From positions 1 to 64,000 of the forward strand of contig CAZZVE010000002.1 of NCBI GenBank assembly GCA_964657325.1: a stretch of DNA of 64,000 nucleotides. The letters run 5' to 3'. Positions 1-7,322 of this stretch are shown here, one piece after another. Origin of the DNA: JBBQVS01 sp964657325 (GTDB lineage Bacteria > Chloroflexota > Ktedonobacteria > Ktedonobacterales > Ktedonobacteraceae). The notes under the pieces are model-generated. The model worked only from the letters and a program-made list of their open reading frames with translations, was not told the origin of the DNA and made no database searches. A program made the translations under genes and the position numbers. Within the stretch, counting starts at the first letter, position 1. The number at the start of each line of letters is the position of its first letter.

Positions 1-114
1 CACCAAAGAACAGAGTATCTTGCTCATGCAGTGCTTATCGCGTCTCGCCACTTAGATGCATAACTTGTCAAGCAACAAGTGAAAATGCAGTGATGTGCTA
101 GCATAGAAGGTGCT

Positions 115-777
115 TTATTGCCTCTGATCCAAGTAGACGTTTAGCCGACTGAGAAGGGCCGTATGAACAGTCTTCACACTTGGGTCAGCGTCCAATTCTA
201 AGAGTTTGTCTTGCTCTTTATAGTAGTCGAGCACATGCGTGGTTTCCTGGAAAAAGATGCCTAGTCTTCTCTCTATAGCTTCTCCTGTATCATCAGAGCG
301 TTGATACAATTCGCTGCCATCTTGATCACAAATGCCAGGAACCTTTGGAGGACGAAATTTGATATGATAGGGATGTTGTTGAGCACGGCAAATATATCTT
401 CCAGCAAGTCTACTCATTAACTCCTCTTGTGTGACCCTAAGGTAGATCACCGCATCGATCTTTCGACCAGTACGCTGCAACTCATTATCGAGTGCTTGTG
501 CTTGGGCAAGAGTACGAGGAAAACCGTCTAACACAATGCCCTGTGTACTCTCTGGCTCTTCGATAGTAGTACGTACCATCGTAACTGTGATCTCGTCCGG
601 CACCAATGCACCACGTTCAATGTAATCTTTTGCCTGTAAACCCAATGCTGTCTTTTCCGCGATTGCTTGACGAAATAGATCGCCGGTGGCTATATGGCGT
701 ATACCGAAATCCTGAGTAAGTAATGCTGCCTGCGTGCCTTTTCCTGAACCTTGTGTGCCAATCAGGATAATGTTCAT
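115..777 (-). CDS. adk: Adenylate kinase
   Basis: Catalyses ATP + AMP = 2 ADP in the cytoplasm. The P-loop GTQGSGKGT is at residues 7-15, the NMP-binding part includes TGDLFRQ near residue 31, and LDGFPRT is near residue 83. The LID region (about 125-165) carries RYICRAQQ and GICDQDGSELYQR, so the usual four-Cys zinc knuckle is reduced to C130, Q133, C150, D153. I chose the ATG at 777, giving 221 residues, because the P-loop strand starts there as in the family and AAGGGA lies just upstream. It stands alone, not in a ribosomal-protein operon, and may be a second adk copy. Bases 1-114 downstream hold only a weak 6-bp stem near 63-80. Confidence 0.93.
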   Translation of the reverse strand: MNIILIGTQGSGKGTQAALLTQDFGIRHIATGDLFRQAIAEKTALGLQAKDYIERGALVPDEITVTMVRTTIEEPESTQGIVLDGFPRTLAQAQALDNELQRTGRKIDAVIYLRVTQEELMSRLAGRYICRAQQHPYHIKFRPPKVPGICDQDGSELYQRSDDTGEAIERRLGIFFQETTHVLDYYKEQDKLLELDADPSVKTVHTALLSRLNVYLDQRQ

Positions 778-895
778 GTATTTTCCCTTCGTTGTGGGTA
801 GCCAGAGTGCTTCATTGCATAATATCAACAATGCTATACTATTATCAACACTACTATACTATATAAAATTAGCAAGGGCAAAAGCATGTGCAGCT

Positions 896-1146
896 ACTAT
901 AAGTATTTTAGGAGGAAGCGGTCATTCGCAGGTGTCATAAATCCTCCAACGAAGGGACGAGGCTATTGGACAAACGATAAGCCTACGGAAAGTGCTCAAC
1001 AATGGTTTGAGGGTGCCGAGCATCACGATGGAAGCTGGTGGAGTGATTGGCTTGAGTGGTTGAAAACGCGCTCTGGTGAGCAGATGGCACCGCCATCTAT
1101 GGGTAGTGAAGCACATCTGCCGCTTACTTCCCAGGCGCGGAAGTAA
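896..1146 (+). pseudogene. C-terminal fossil of a PHA synthase (phaC), frameshifted
   Basis: Translated pieces match the extreme C-terminus of class I/II poly(3-hydroxyalkanoate) synthase: ISILGGSGH in one frame, then AGVINPPTKGRGYWTN and AEHHDGSWWSDWLEWLKTRSG in the next frame. The family reads GGSGHIAGVINPP at this join. Here CAT is followed by TC-GCA, so a single lost base in the Ile codon explains the frame change at about 930. The first roughly 500 residues, including the lipase-like Cys box, are absent; upstream is the divergent adk leader. The tail from about 1108 runs into a hairpin and is not PhaC-like. No start or ribosome site is visible, so I read it as a dead remnant. Confidence 0.85.
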
Positions 1147-1162
1147 GCGGCAGATGTGCTTC
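1108..1162. repeat. Perfect 24-bp hairpin
   Basis: Arms 1108-1131 and 1139-1162 are exact reverse complements (start GAAGCACATCTGCC) around a 7-base loop. It lies between the end of the phaC fossil (plus) and the end of the GH1 gene (minus, stop at 1166). There is no T-run on either side, so it may be a bidirectional stop or mRNA-stabilising stem rather than a classic terminator. It also encodes the non-homologous last residues of the fossil frame. Confidence 0.8.
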
Positions 1163-1165
1163 TAG

Positions 1166-2554
1166 CTATCCCCGTTTATGTGTCTCGATCAACGCACGGT
1201 ACCAGTGTCCGCTTTCCTTGATTGTACGTTCCTGCGTTGCGTAGTCCACGTAGATGATACCAAAGCGTTTGCTGTAACCCTCTGCCCATTCATAGTTGTC
1301 GAGCAGAGACCAGATGATATAGCCTTGGATTGGCACACCTTGTTCCAGCACATGCTCAACCGAGCGTATATGTTCGCGTAGATACTCGATGCGGCGGGAG
1401 TCGTTGATCTCACCATCATTTCCCACTACATCGTCAAATGCAGCACCGTTCTCGGTCACCAGCAATGACGGTACTTCATACTCTTTATGTAGCCTTGTGA
1501 GCAAATCGCCAATTGCTTGAGGGTAGATTTCCCAGTCCATTTCAGTATATGACGCACCAGGGATCGACGCGACAAACTCGATGCCGTCGGGCTTCACTGG
1601 ATTACCGCGCACGACCGCGCGCGAGTAGTTGTTGACACCAAGAAAATCAAGAGGGGTGCTGATGACCGCAAGATCATTATCCTGTATTGGTGGTGGCTGC
1701 ACACCCATATTCTCGAATAGATGCTCTGGATATGTACCTTTGTAGAGTGGTTCTACAAACCAGCGATTGGAAAGTGCATCGGCTCTTGCGACCGCCTGTG
1801 CCGTTTCGGGCGTATCATCTGCAGGATACATAGGAGTGAAGTTTAGCGCGATACCAACCTGTGATCCAGCTTTCGTATGTGTGCGCAGACGTGGTACAGC
1901 TAATCCGTGCGAGAGCAACAGGTGATGCCCAACTATCACCGCAGACTGCATATCCTGTATGCCAGGGGCATGAACTCCTGTACCGTAGCCGAGATAAGCA
2001 GAACACCACGGCTCGTTATGTGTAATCCATGAACTCACACGGTCTCCTAGCTGACGTGCCACCACCTCGGCATACTCCGCGAACGCGTATGCGGTGTTTC
2101 GGTTTAGCCAGCCACCCTCATTATAAAGTGCAAGTGGTAAATCCCAGTGATAGAGTGTGACAATGGGGTGGATGCCCTTCGCTAGCAATGCATCCACCAG
2201 ACGGTCGTAAAAATCGAGGCCACGTGTGTTGATGCGTCCCCTACCATCTGGTAAAATGCGGGGCCATGCAAGCGAGAAACGGTAGGCACCTATGCCGAGT
2301 TGCGCCATGAGTTCTACATCTTGTGGCATACGGTGATAGTGGTCTGCCGCCACCTCGCCCGTTTCACCATGATATGTTTTGCCCGGCGTTGCCGCGAATA
2401 CATCCCATATAGATTGGCCACGCCCATCTTCGTGTGTCGCTCCTTCTACCTGATAGCTAGAGGTCGCAGCACCCCACAAAAATGTCGTGGGAAAAGCCGT
2501 GGAAAGAGAGGCATCCGTTAACGTCTGATGTTGAACATCGTCGCTGATACTCAT
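1166..2554 (-). CDS. GH1 beta-glucosidase
   Basis: Retaining beta-glucosidase of family GH1, 462 residues, the usual length. N-terminal FLWGAATSSYQVEGA is at 25-39, acid/base Glu181 in THNEPW, nucleophile Glu368 in LLVTENG. There is no signal peptide, so it acts in the cytoplasm on imported beta-linked di- and oligosaccharides. It is the last gene after the SBP-DppBCDF transporter on the same strand, separated from it by an inverted-repeat element, which fits hydrolysis of imported cellobiose- or laminaribiose-like sugars. Exact linkage preference cannot be read from sequence. Confidence 0.92.
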   Translation of the reverse strand: MSISDDVQHQTLTDASLSTAFPTTFLWGAATSSYQVEGATHEDGRGQSIWDVFAATPGKTYHGETGEVAADHYHRMPQDVELMAQLGIGAYRFSLAWPRILPDGRGRINTRGLDFYDRLVDALLAKGIHPIVTLYHWDLPLALYNEGGWLNRNTAYAFAEYAEVVARQLGDRVSSWITHNEPWCSAYLGYGTGVHAPGIQDMQSAVIVGHHLLLSHGLAVPRLRTHTKAGSQVGIALNFTPMYPADDTPETAQAVARADALSNRWFVEPLYKGTYPEHLFENMGVQPPPIQDNDLAVISTPLDFLGVNNYSRAVVRGNPVKPDGIEFVASIPGASYTEMDWEIYPQAIGDLLTRLHKEYEVPSLLVTENGAAFDDVVGNDGEINDSRRIEYLREHIRSVEHVLEQGVPIQGYIIWSLLDNYEWAEGYSKRFGIIYVDYATQERTIKESGHWYRALIETHKRG

Positions 2555-2612
2555 GCGTGCTCCTATTTTTGTTTTGCTTGAATGCTCGATATCATTTCAC
2601 AATGAAACTGTA

Positions 2613-2793
2613 ACTGTTGAATACGGAAAGTCCTCCCGGTAGGGGCAGCAATTCACTGCGCCCAAAGATGGGCTGGGAGGGGATCACGTTGGGGAAAAGC
2701 ATTGTTGCCGCCGCCTTGCCCCGCCGCCTCTCCCATCTTTGGGCGCAATGAATTGCTGCCCCTACCGACATTTCGGTTTTCGGTCATTAAAGT
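2613..2793. mobile_element. MITE-like inverted-repeat element, copy 1
   Basis: Core arms 2637-2672 and 2732-2767 (36 bases each, beginning CGGTAGGGGCAGCAATTCA) are reverse complements with one mismatch. The interior and about 26 bases to the right match a second copy at 21177-21360 in the same orientation, so the unit probably spans about 180 bp with weaker outer ends (ACTGTTGAATACGG left, complement of ACTTTAATGACC right). No ORF inside and no clear target duplication. It ends one base before the stop codon of the dppF-like gene. Outer limits are inferred; the core arms are certain. Confidence 0.75.
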
Positions 2794-2794
2794 T

Positions 2795-3850
2795 TTATTC
2801 TACACTCGTCTCACCGTCGCCATAGAGGAAACAGTGTGTCCAATGCCCACCGCCCAAATCGGTTCGCTTAGGAAAGCGTTCACGACATACAGGCATAGCA
2901 TGAGGGCAGCGCGGATGGAAACGGCAACCGCTCGGTGGCGTGATAAGGCTAGGAATTTCACCGCGTGCTGGCAGTTCGGTACGACTCTTTCCATCAAGGC
3001 TCACTCTGTCAGGATCGGGTGCGGCAGAGATGAGCAGTTGTGTGTAGGGATGCTTCGGTTGCTGAATCACCTCGTCACTTGGCCCACCTTCAACCATTTG
3101 ACCCGCGTACATCACCAATGTATCCTCCGCGAAATAGCGCGCGCTGGCGATATCGTGCGTGATGAAGAGCAATGCCAAATGCTCCTCCTCTTTCAGACGC
3201 AGCAGCAGGTTCAGGACATCCAGGCGTATCGACACATCCAACATCGAAACTGGTTCATCGGCAAGGAGTACCTCTGGTTGAGCCGCCAGTGCGCGTGCGA
3301 TAGCTACGCGCTGCCGTTGTCCGCCGCTTAACTGATGCGGGAATTTCTCAATGAACTGCTCAGCAGGACTCAGACTTACCTTCCTGAGCAATGCCAACAC
3401 CTGCTCCGTCTCCTCACTCTGTGTATGTACATGTCCGTGTACACGTAGGGGACGACTCAGATGATAGCGTACATTATGCACCGGGTTGAGCGAGGCAAAT
3501 GGGTCCTGAAACACGAGTTGTACATGGCGTCGATATTGGCGTAGAGAAGCGGCACCTTTGAGTTCCACTGGCTTGCCACGAAAGCGCAGCGTGCCAGACG
3601 TAAGGTTATACATACGTGCCAGCATACGTGCGACAGTCGTCTTACCGCTCCCACTTTCGCCCACGAGCGCGGTAGCGCGTCCAGGATAGAGTGTGAGTGA
3701 AGTATCCTCTACCGCATGAACAGCACGTGCTGGCCCGAACAGTCTGGCCTGTCGCAACGGAAACAGTTTACGGATATGCTCGGCTTCAAGAATAGCTTCC
3801 TCTTGATGCGGCTGCTCTTGAGTAGATAATGCTTGGTTTGCTATACTCAT
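2795..3850 (-). CDS. Oligosaccharide/oligopeptide ABC transporter ATPase (DppF/OppF type)
   Basis: ATP-binding subunit of a family-5 binding-protein importer, 351 residues. Walker A GESGSGKTT at 64-72, signature LSGGQRQR at 174-181, Walker B VLLADEP at 194-200, and the C-terminal oligopeptide_HPY segment with HPYTQLL and GCRFHPRCPHA. It overlaps the upstream DppD-like gene by 4 bases, showing translational coupling. With its partner it is the only ATPase pair in the window, although two SBP/permease sets of this type are present. Substrate is more likely beta-glucan or chitin oligosaccharides than peptides because of the neighbours. Confidence 0.9.
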   Translation of the reverse strand: MSIANQALSTQEQPHQEEAILEAEHIRKLFPLRQARLFGPARAVHAVEDTSLTLYPGRATALVGESGSGKTTVARMLARMYNLTSGTLRFRGKPVELKGAASLRQYRRHVQLVFQDPFASLNPVHNVRYHLSRPLRVHGHVHTQSEETEQVLALLRKVSLSPAEQFIEKFPHQLSGGQRQRVAIARALAAQPEVLLADEPVSMLDVSIRLDVLNLLLRLKEEEHLALLFITHDIASARYFAEDTLVMYAGQMVEGGPSDEVIQQPKHPYTQLLISAAPDPDRVSLDGKSRTELPARGEIPSLITPPSGCRFHPRCPHAMPVCRERFPKRTDLGGGHWTHCFLYGDGETSVE

Positions 3851-5019
3851 TCGGCTTTGCCCCCTTCTACGAGTGGTGCTTGATACTTCTGTGCGAAATC
3901 TGATGCCGAAGGCGGACCTGCGGGTGCAAGCCGACTATTATAGAGATGGCATGCCACAAGCTGATCAGGACTTTCCTGTGCAGATGATTGAAGTGTCGGT
4001 ATAATGCTACGGCAGGCATCAAAGGCAAAGGGACAACGGGGATGAAACGCACATCCAGATGGAACGTTGCGTAAGTCAGGTGGCGAGCCAGGAATACCAG
4101 TCATGATACGGCGTGGACCGGAAATAGTGGGAAACGACTTGAGCAAGCCATAACTATAGGGATGACGTGGATGCAGGTACAGATCTCGACGCGACGACGT
4201 TTCAACCAGTTTGCCCGCGTACATGATGGCAACTTTATCCGCGATTTCTAACAAGAGCGAGAGGTCGTGTGTGATGAAGATGACTGAGAAGCCTAACTGT
4301 TCGCGTAGACGCATAATCTCCGTCAAAATCTCACGCTGCACAACCACGTCGAGGGCCGTTGTCGGCTCATCCATAATGATGATTTCGGGTGAGAGAGCCA
4401 AGGCGATAGCGATAACCGCACGTTGACGCATACCACCACTCAACTCGTGCGGATAGCTGCTGATGCGGTCTGGCGCGATCCCCACAAGTTTGAGCAATTC
4501 CAATGCTCGTTGCTTGCGAGAGTCAGGACCCATCAACGGTCGATGCACCTTCAGGACATCCATGATTTGCCGACCTACAGTCATTACAGGGTTGAGCGCG
4601 TTCATAGCACTTTGAAACACGATGGAAAGTTCGCTCCAACGAAAGGTACGCAACTGCGCAGGTGTCAACTGCAATATATCAATCGGCTCCATTTCGTCTT
4701 CGTTCCGCATTCCACGCTTTCCCCCTTTCAAGCGTGAGCTAGACGGTGTGATGTGAACAGCGTCGGCATCATCGTGCGAACGCGGATAATAGATGACCTC
4801 GCCACCTACAATCTGTGCAGGTGGACGCAGCAAGCGCGAGATAGCATAGGCAAGTGTTGACTTGCCACTGCCACTTTCACCCGCGAGGCCAAGAATTTCG
4901 CCACGCTTCAACGTGAAACTTACATGCGTTGCCGCGTGAACAGTACCGTTGGCGGCAGCATAGTCTACGCTGAGATTTCTTACGTCAAGCAGAGTCTCTT
5001 TTTCAACCGCAACAGCCAT
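3847..5019 (-). CDS. Oligosaccharide/oligopeptide ABC transporter ATPase (DppD/OppD type)
   Basis: Second ATPase of the importer, 390 residues, longer than the usual about 330. Walker A GESGSGKST at 48-56, signature LSGGMRQR at 193-200, Walker B IIIMDEPTTALD, C-terminal HPYSYGLL and GCAFHPRCPFA. A charged insertion of about 35 residues (about 78-112, with SHDDADAVHI and KGGKRGMRNEDEMEP) sits between Walker A and the Q-loop, where relatives have a short beta-hairpin. Its start shares a base with the stop of the upstream permease gene. Confidence 0.9.
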   Translation of the reverse strand: MAVAVEKETLLDVRNLSVDYAAANGTVHAATHVSFTLKRGEILGLAGESGSGKSTLAYAISRLLRPPAQIVGGEVIYYPRSHDDADAVHITPSSSRLKGGKRGMRNEDEMEPIDILQLTPAQLRTFRWSELSIVFQSAMNALNPVMTVGRQIMDVLKVHRPLMGPDSRKQRALELLKLVGIAPDRISSYPHELSGGMRQRAVIAIALALSPEIIIMDEPTTALDVVVQREILTEIMRLREQLGFSVIFITHDLSLLLEIADKVAIMYAGKLVETSSRRDLYLHPRHPYSYGLLKSFPTISGPRRIMTGIPGSPPDLRNVPSGCAFHPRCPFAFDACRSIIPTLQSSAQESPDQLVACHLYNSRLAPAGPPSASDFAQKYQAPLVEGGKAE

Positions 5020-6140
5020 TACGCCACTCCCTCTTTCTCTACGAGAATAACCCGTTTGGCTTTCACAACCTTAGGTTTTGGTTCACGTCGTAAACGTGGA
5101 TTCGCGGCCTCGTCGATACCAAAATTGATAAAGGCCAGTGCTGCCCCTACTAGTGCCGCGCACAAGCCGGGTGGCACAAACCACCACCACGCCCCAAGCA
5201 AAAGCGCATCATTGTTTTGTGCCCAGAAGAGCATCACACCCCAACTTGGAATCGTCACGTCACCAAGGCCGAGAAACTCGAAGGCAATTTCTGCCAGGAT
5301 CGCATATGTCACAGTTCCCAGTAAGCTTGCGGCGATAATCGCAATTTCATTAGGCAGAATTTCATAGAAGATAATACGCCATGTACTCTCACCTGTGGCA
5401 CGTGCCGCCTCGACAAAATCGCGTTGCCGCATTGATAGCGTTTGTGCTCGCAACACACGTGCTCCCCATGCCCAACCTGTAATCGTAATAATGATTCCCA
5501 ATTGTAATGGTCCTTTAAAAGGAAAATACGATGCCATAACTACCGCAAGCGGGAATGCTGGCAACACCAGGAATACATTCGTTACAAGCGATAGTATATC
5601 ATCAATGGCACCGCCAAAGTAGCCAGCAGTCAAGCCAACAAGGACAGAAAGAGCCGTAGCGAGAATGCCAATCGCAAAGCCAAGAATAATCGAGGTGCGT
5701 GTACCGTCGATAAGCTGTGTAAACACATCTTGCCCTGTTTGCGTCGTGCCAAGCCAATGCGTAGGTGAAGGCCCCACAAGCGTATCTGAACTGAGCGCAT
5801 TTGGATCACCGTGTATCAGTAAGGGGCCAAAGATGGCGACGAGCACAAAGATACCTATAATAGTAGCACCAATCGTCACCTTGCGGTTCAGTGTGATGTA
5901 ACGTAACACATTGCTCAGGCGTCCGGCAAAGAGTGTTGCTTGTGTTGCTGGCGCACCTCCACCAGGAAGGGGAGCCGCCATAATACCAGTACCAGCAACA
6001 CCACCAGTAACAAGCGAGTCCACACTTGTATCCGAACTGGATGTGGCAATTGTTCCATCATTTGTTTCTTGCACAACCGCGGAAGTTTGCTCGTTGTCGT
6101 CAGATGATGGCGTGCGCTGTGAAGATGTTGGAACGCTCAT
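5019..6140 (-). CDS. ABC transporter permease (DppC type) with long N-terminal extension
   Basis: Membrane subunit, 373 residues against about 300 in the family. The first 75 residues are a Ser/Thr/Asp-rich then Gly/Ala/Pro-rich low-complexity tail (SSQRTPSSDDNEQTSAV). Hydrophobic segments start near residue 90, and the EAARATGES permease loop that contacts the ATPases is present (ATG at 6140, AGGGGG nine bases upstream, supports the long start). The gene begins 6 bases after the DppB-like gene and is followed directly by the ATPases. Confidence 0.9.
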   Translation of the reverse strand: MSVPTSSQRTPSSDDNEQTSAVVQETNDGTIATSSSDTSVDSLVTGGVAGTGIMAAPLPGGGAPATQATLFAGRLSNVLRYITLNRKVTIGATIIGIFVLVAIFGPLLIHGDPNALSSDTLVGPSPTHWLGTTQTGQDVFTQLIDGTRTSIILGFAIGILATALSVLVGLTAGYFGGAIDDILSLVTNVFLVLPAFPLAVVMASYFPFKGPLQLGIIITITGWAWGARVLRAQTLSMRQRDFVEAARATGESTWRIIFYEILPNEIAIIAASLLGTVTYAILAEIAFEFLGLGDVTIPSWGVMLFWAQNNDALLLGAWWWFVPPGLCAALVGAALAFINFGIDEAANPRLRREPKPKVVKAKRVILVEKEGVA

Positions 6141-6146
6141 AAGCGA

Positions 6147-7130
6147 CTACCCCCTTCCCTGACGTACACGCGGATCAAGAGCTGTGTAGAGCAGATCGGC
6201 GAGAAAGTTCGCTCCTAACACGGCGCACGCGATAACTAGAAAGATGCCTTGTATTAGCGCATAATCACTGTTAGAAATGGCTTGCAATAACTTGAAGCCA
6301 ATACCAGGATATGAGAACACAATCTCGGTCACAAGTTGCCCCGCGACCACAAAACCTAATGCAAGCGCAAAGCCTGTGATATTCGGCAGAATCGCATTGC
6401 GTGCTGCATAGGCAAACATCACCTGACGTTCAGGCAATCCCTTCGCCTCTGCCATTAAGACATAATCCTCGGAAAGGGTTGTCATCATCGCATTACGCAT
6501 ATTAAGCACCCAACCCGCCATGGAGCCAAGCACAAGCGTCAGCGCAGGTAGAATAGAATGATAAATAGCACTTTCAATGAAATCTGGTGTTAATCCAGGT
6601 GTGACATCGGTACCATAGCCACCTGTGATGGGGAACCAGTTCAGAATAAAACCAAGTATGTAGAGAAAAATTAAAGCAAGCCAGAAGTAAGGGACGGCAG
6701 AGAAGAATGTTAGTAGTGGAGGCAGTATAGTATCCAAAGCAGAACCACGTCGCCACGCAACAATCATCCCTAACAGCGTTCCCACCACAAAACTAATCAC
6801 AACGGAGACCGTCGCAAGTAACAATGTCCAGGGCAATCCTTGCCCAATCACCTCTGTCACCGGTGCTGCGGAATAGGTAATCGAGACACCGAGGTTGCCA
6901 TGCGCCAACTGACCAAGATACTGAAAATACTGAATGTATAATGGCTCGTGGCTGACACCAAATGCAACCTCCAGGGAATGCAACGCTTGTGGCGGCAAAT
7001 TACCCTTAAAGCGCCCAATCAATGCTTCCGCGGGATTTATAGGTGAAAGGCGTGGAATAATAAATGTTATAGTAATTGATGCCCACAACGCAACCAGATA
7101 AAATCCGATACGGCGAAGTAAGTGACCCAT
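6147..7130 (-). CDS. ABC transporter permease (DppB type)
   Basis: Membrane subunit, 327 residues. Begins MGHLLRRIGFYLVALW, typical of DppB/OppB, with about six membrane segments and the loop LMAEAKGLPERQV. Ends in LDPRVRQGRG as in the family. It lies 190 bases downstream of its binding-protein gene, with an inverted repeat at 7179-7265 in between, and is followed closely by the DppC, DppD and DppF genes. Probably moves beta-glucosides or chito-oligosaccharides. Confidence 0.92.
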   Translation of the reverse strand: MGHLLRRIGFYLVALWASITITFIIPRLSPINPAEALIGRFKGNLPPQALHSLEVAFGVSHEPLYIQYFQYLGQLAHGNLGVSITYSAAPVTEVIGQGLPWTLLLATVSVVISFVVGTLLGMIVAWRRGSALDTILPPLLTFFSAVPYFWLALIFLYILGFILNWFPITGGYGTDVTPGLTPDFIESAIYHSILPALTLVLGSMAGWVLNMRNAMMTTLSEDYVLMAEAKGLPERQVMFAYAARNAILPNITGFALALGFVVAGQLVTEIVFSYPGIGFKLLQAISNSDYALIQGIFLVIACAVLGANFLADLLYTALDPRVRQGRG

Positions 7131-7178
7131 CTAACAACTCCTTCTATGAGAGTACGGGACCAATGATGTACTGAGGCA

Positions 7179-7265
7179 AGGGCACCCGCAAGGGGATGCC
7201 CCTCCCATATAACGACAGTTACAAACGCTTCGTGCATGGGATGGGCATCCCCTTGCGGGTGCCCT
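7179..7265. repeat. Inverted repeat between binding-protein and permease genes
   Basis: Arms 7179-7208 and 7236-7265 (30 bases, beginning AGGGCACCCGCAAGGGGA) are reverse complements with one mismatch around 27 bases. It differs from the 180-bp element family in sequence. The transcript of the SBP gene would form a very stable stem here, which could lower permease expression relative to the binding protein. It could equally be a small mobile repeat that landed in this gap. Confidence 0.8.
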
Positions 7266-7322
7266 GATTCCCACATTCGATGCTGTTCATTTATGACCGT
7301 ACATCATCAGTTCCCTACAAAA

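Noticed and set aside
886..1146. An 86-residue plus-strand protein
   Set aside because: Its sequence is the PHA synthase C-terminus out of frame with its own beginning, with no ribosome site, so I treat it as part of a fossil.
2637..2767. Inverted repeat as a simple rho-independent terminator of the dpp operon
   Set aside because: A full second copy with conserved interior and flank 18.5 kb away indicates a dispersed element, although it could still end transcription.
2702..3331. A 209-residue plus-strand ORF
   Set aside because: Antisense to the DppF-like gene, begins inside the mobile repeat and has no recognisable domain.
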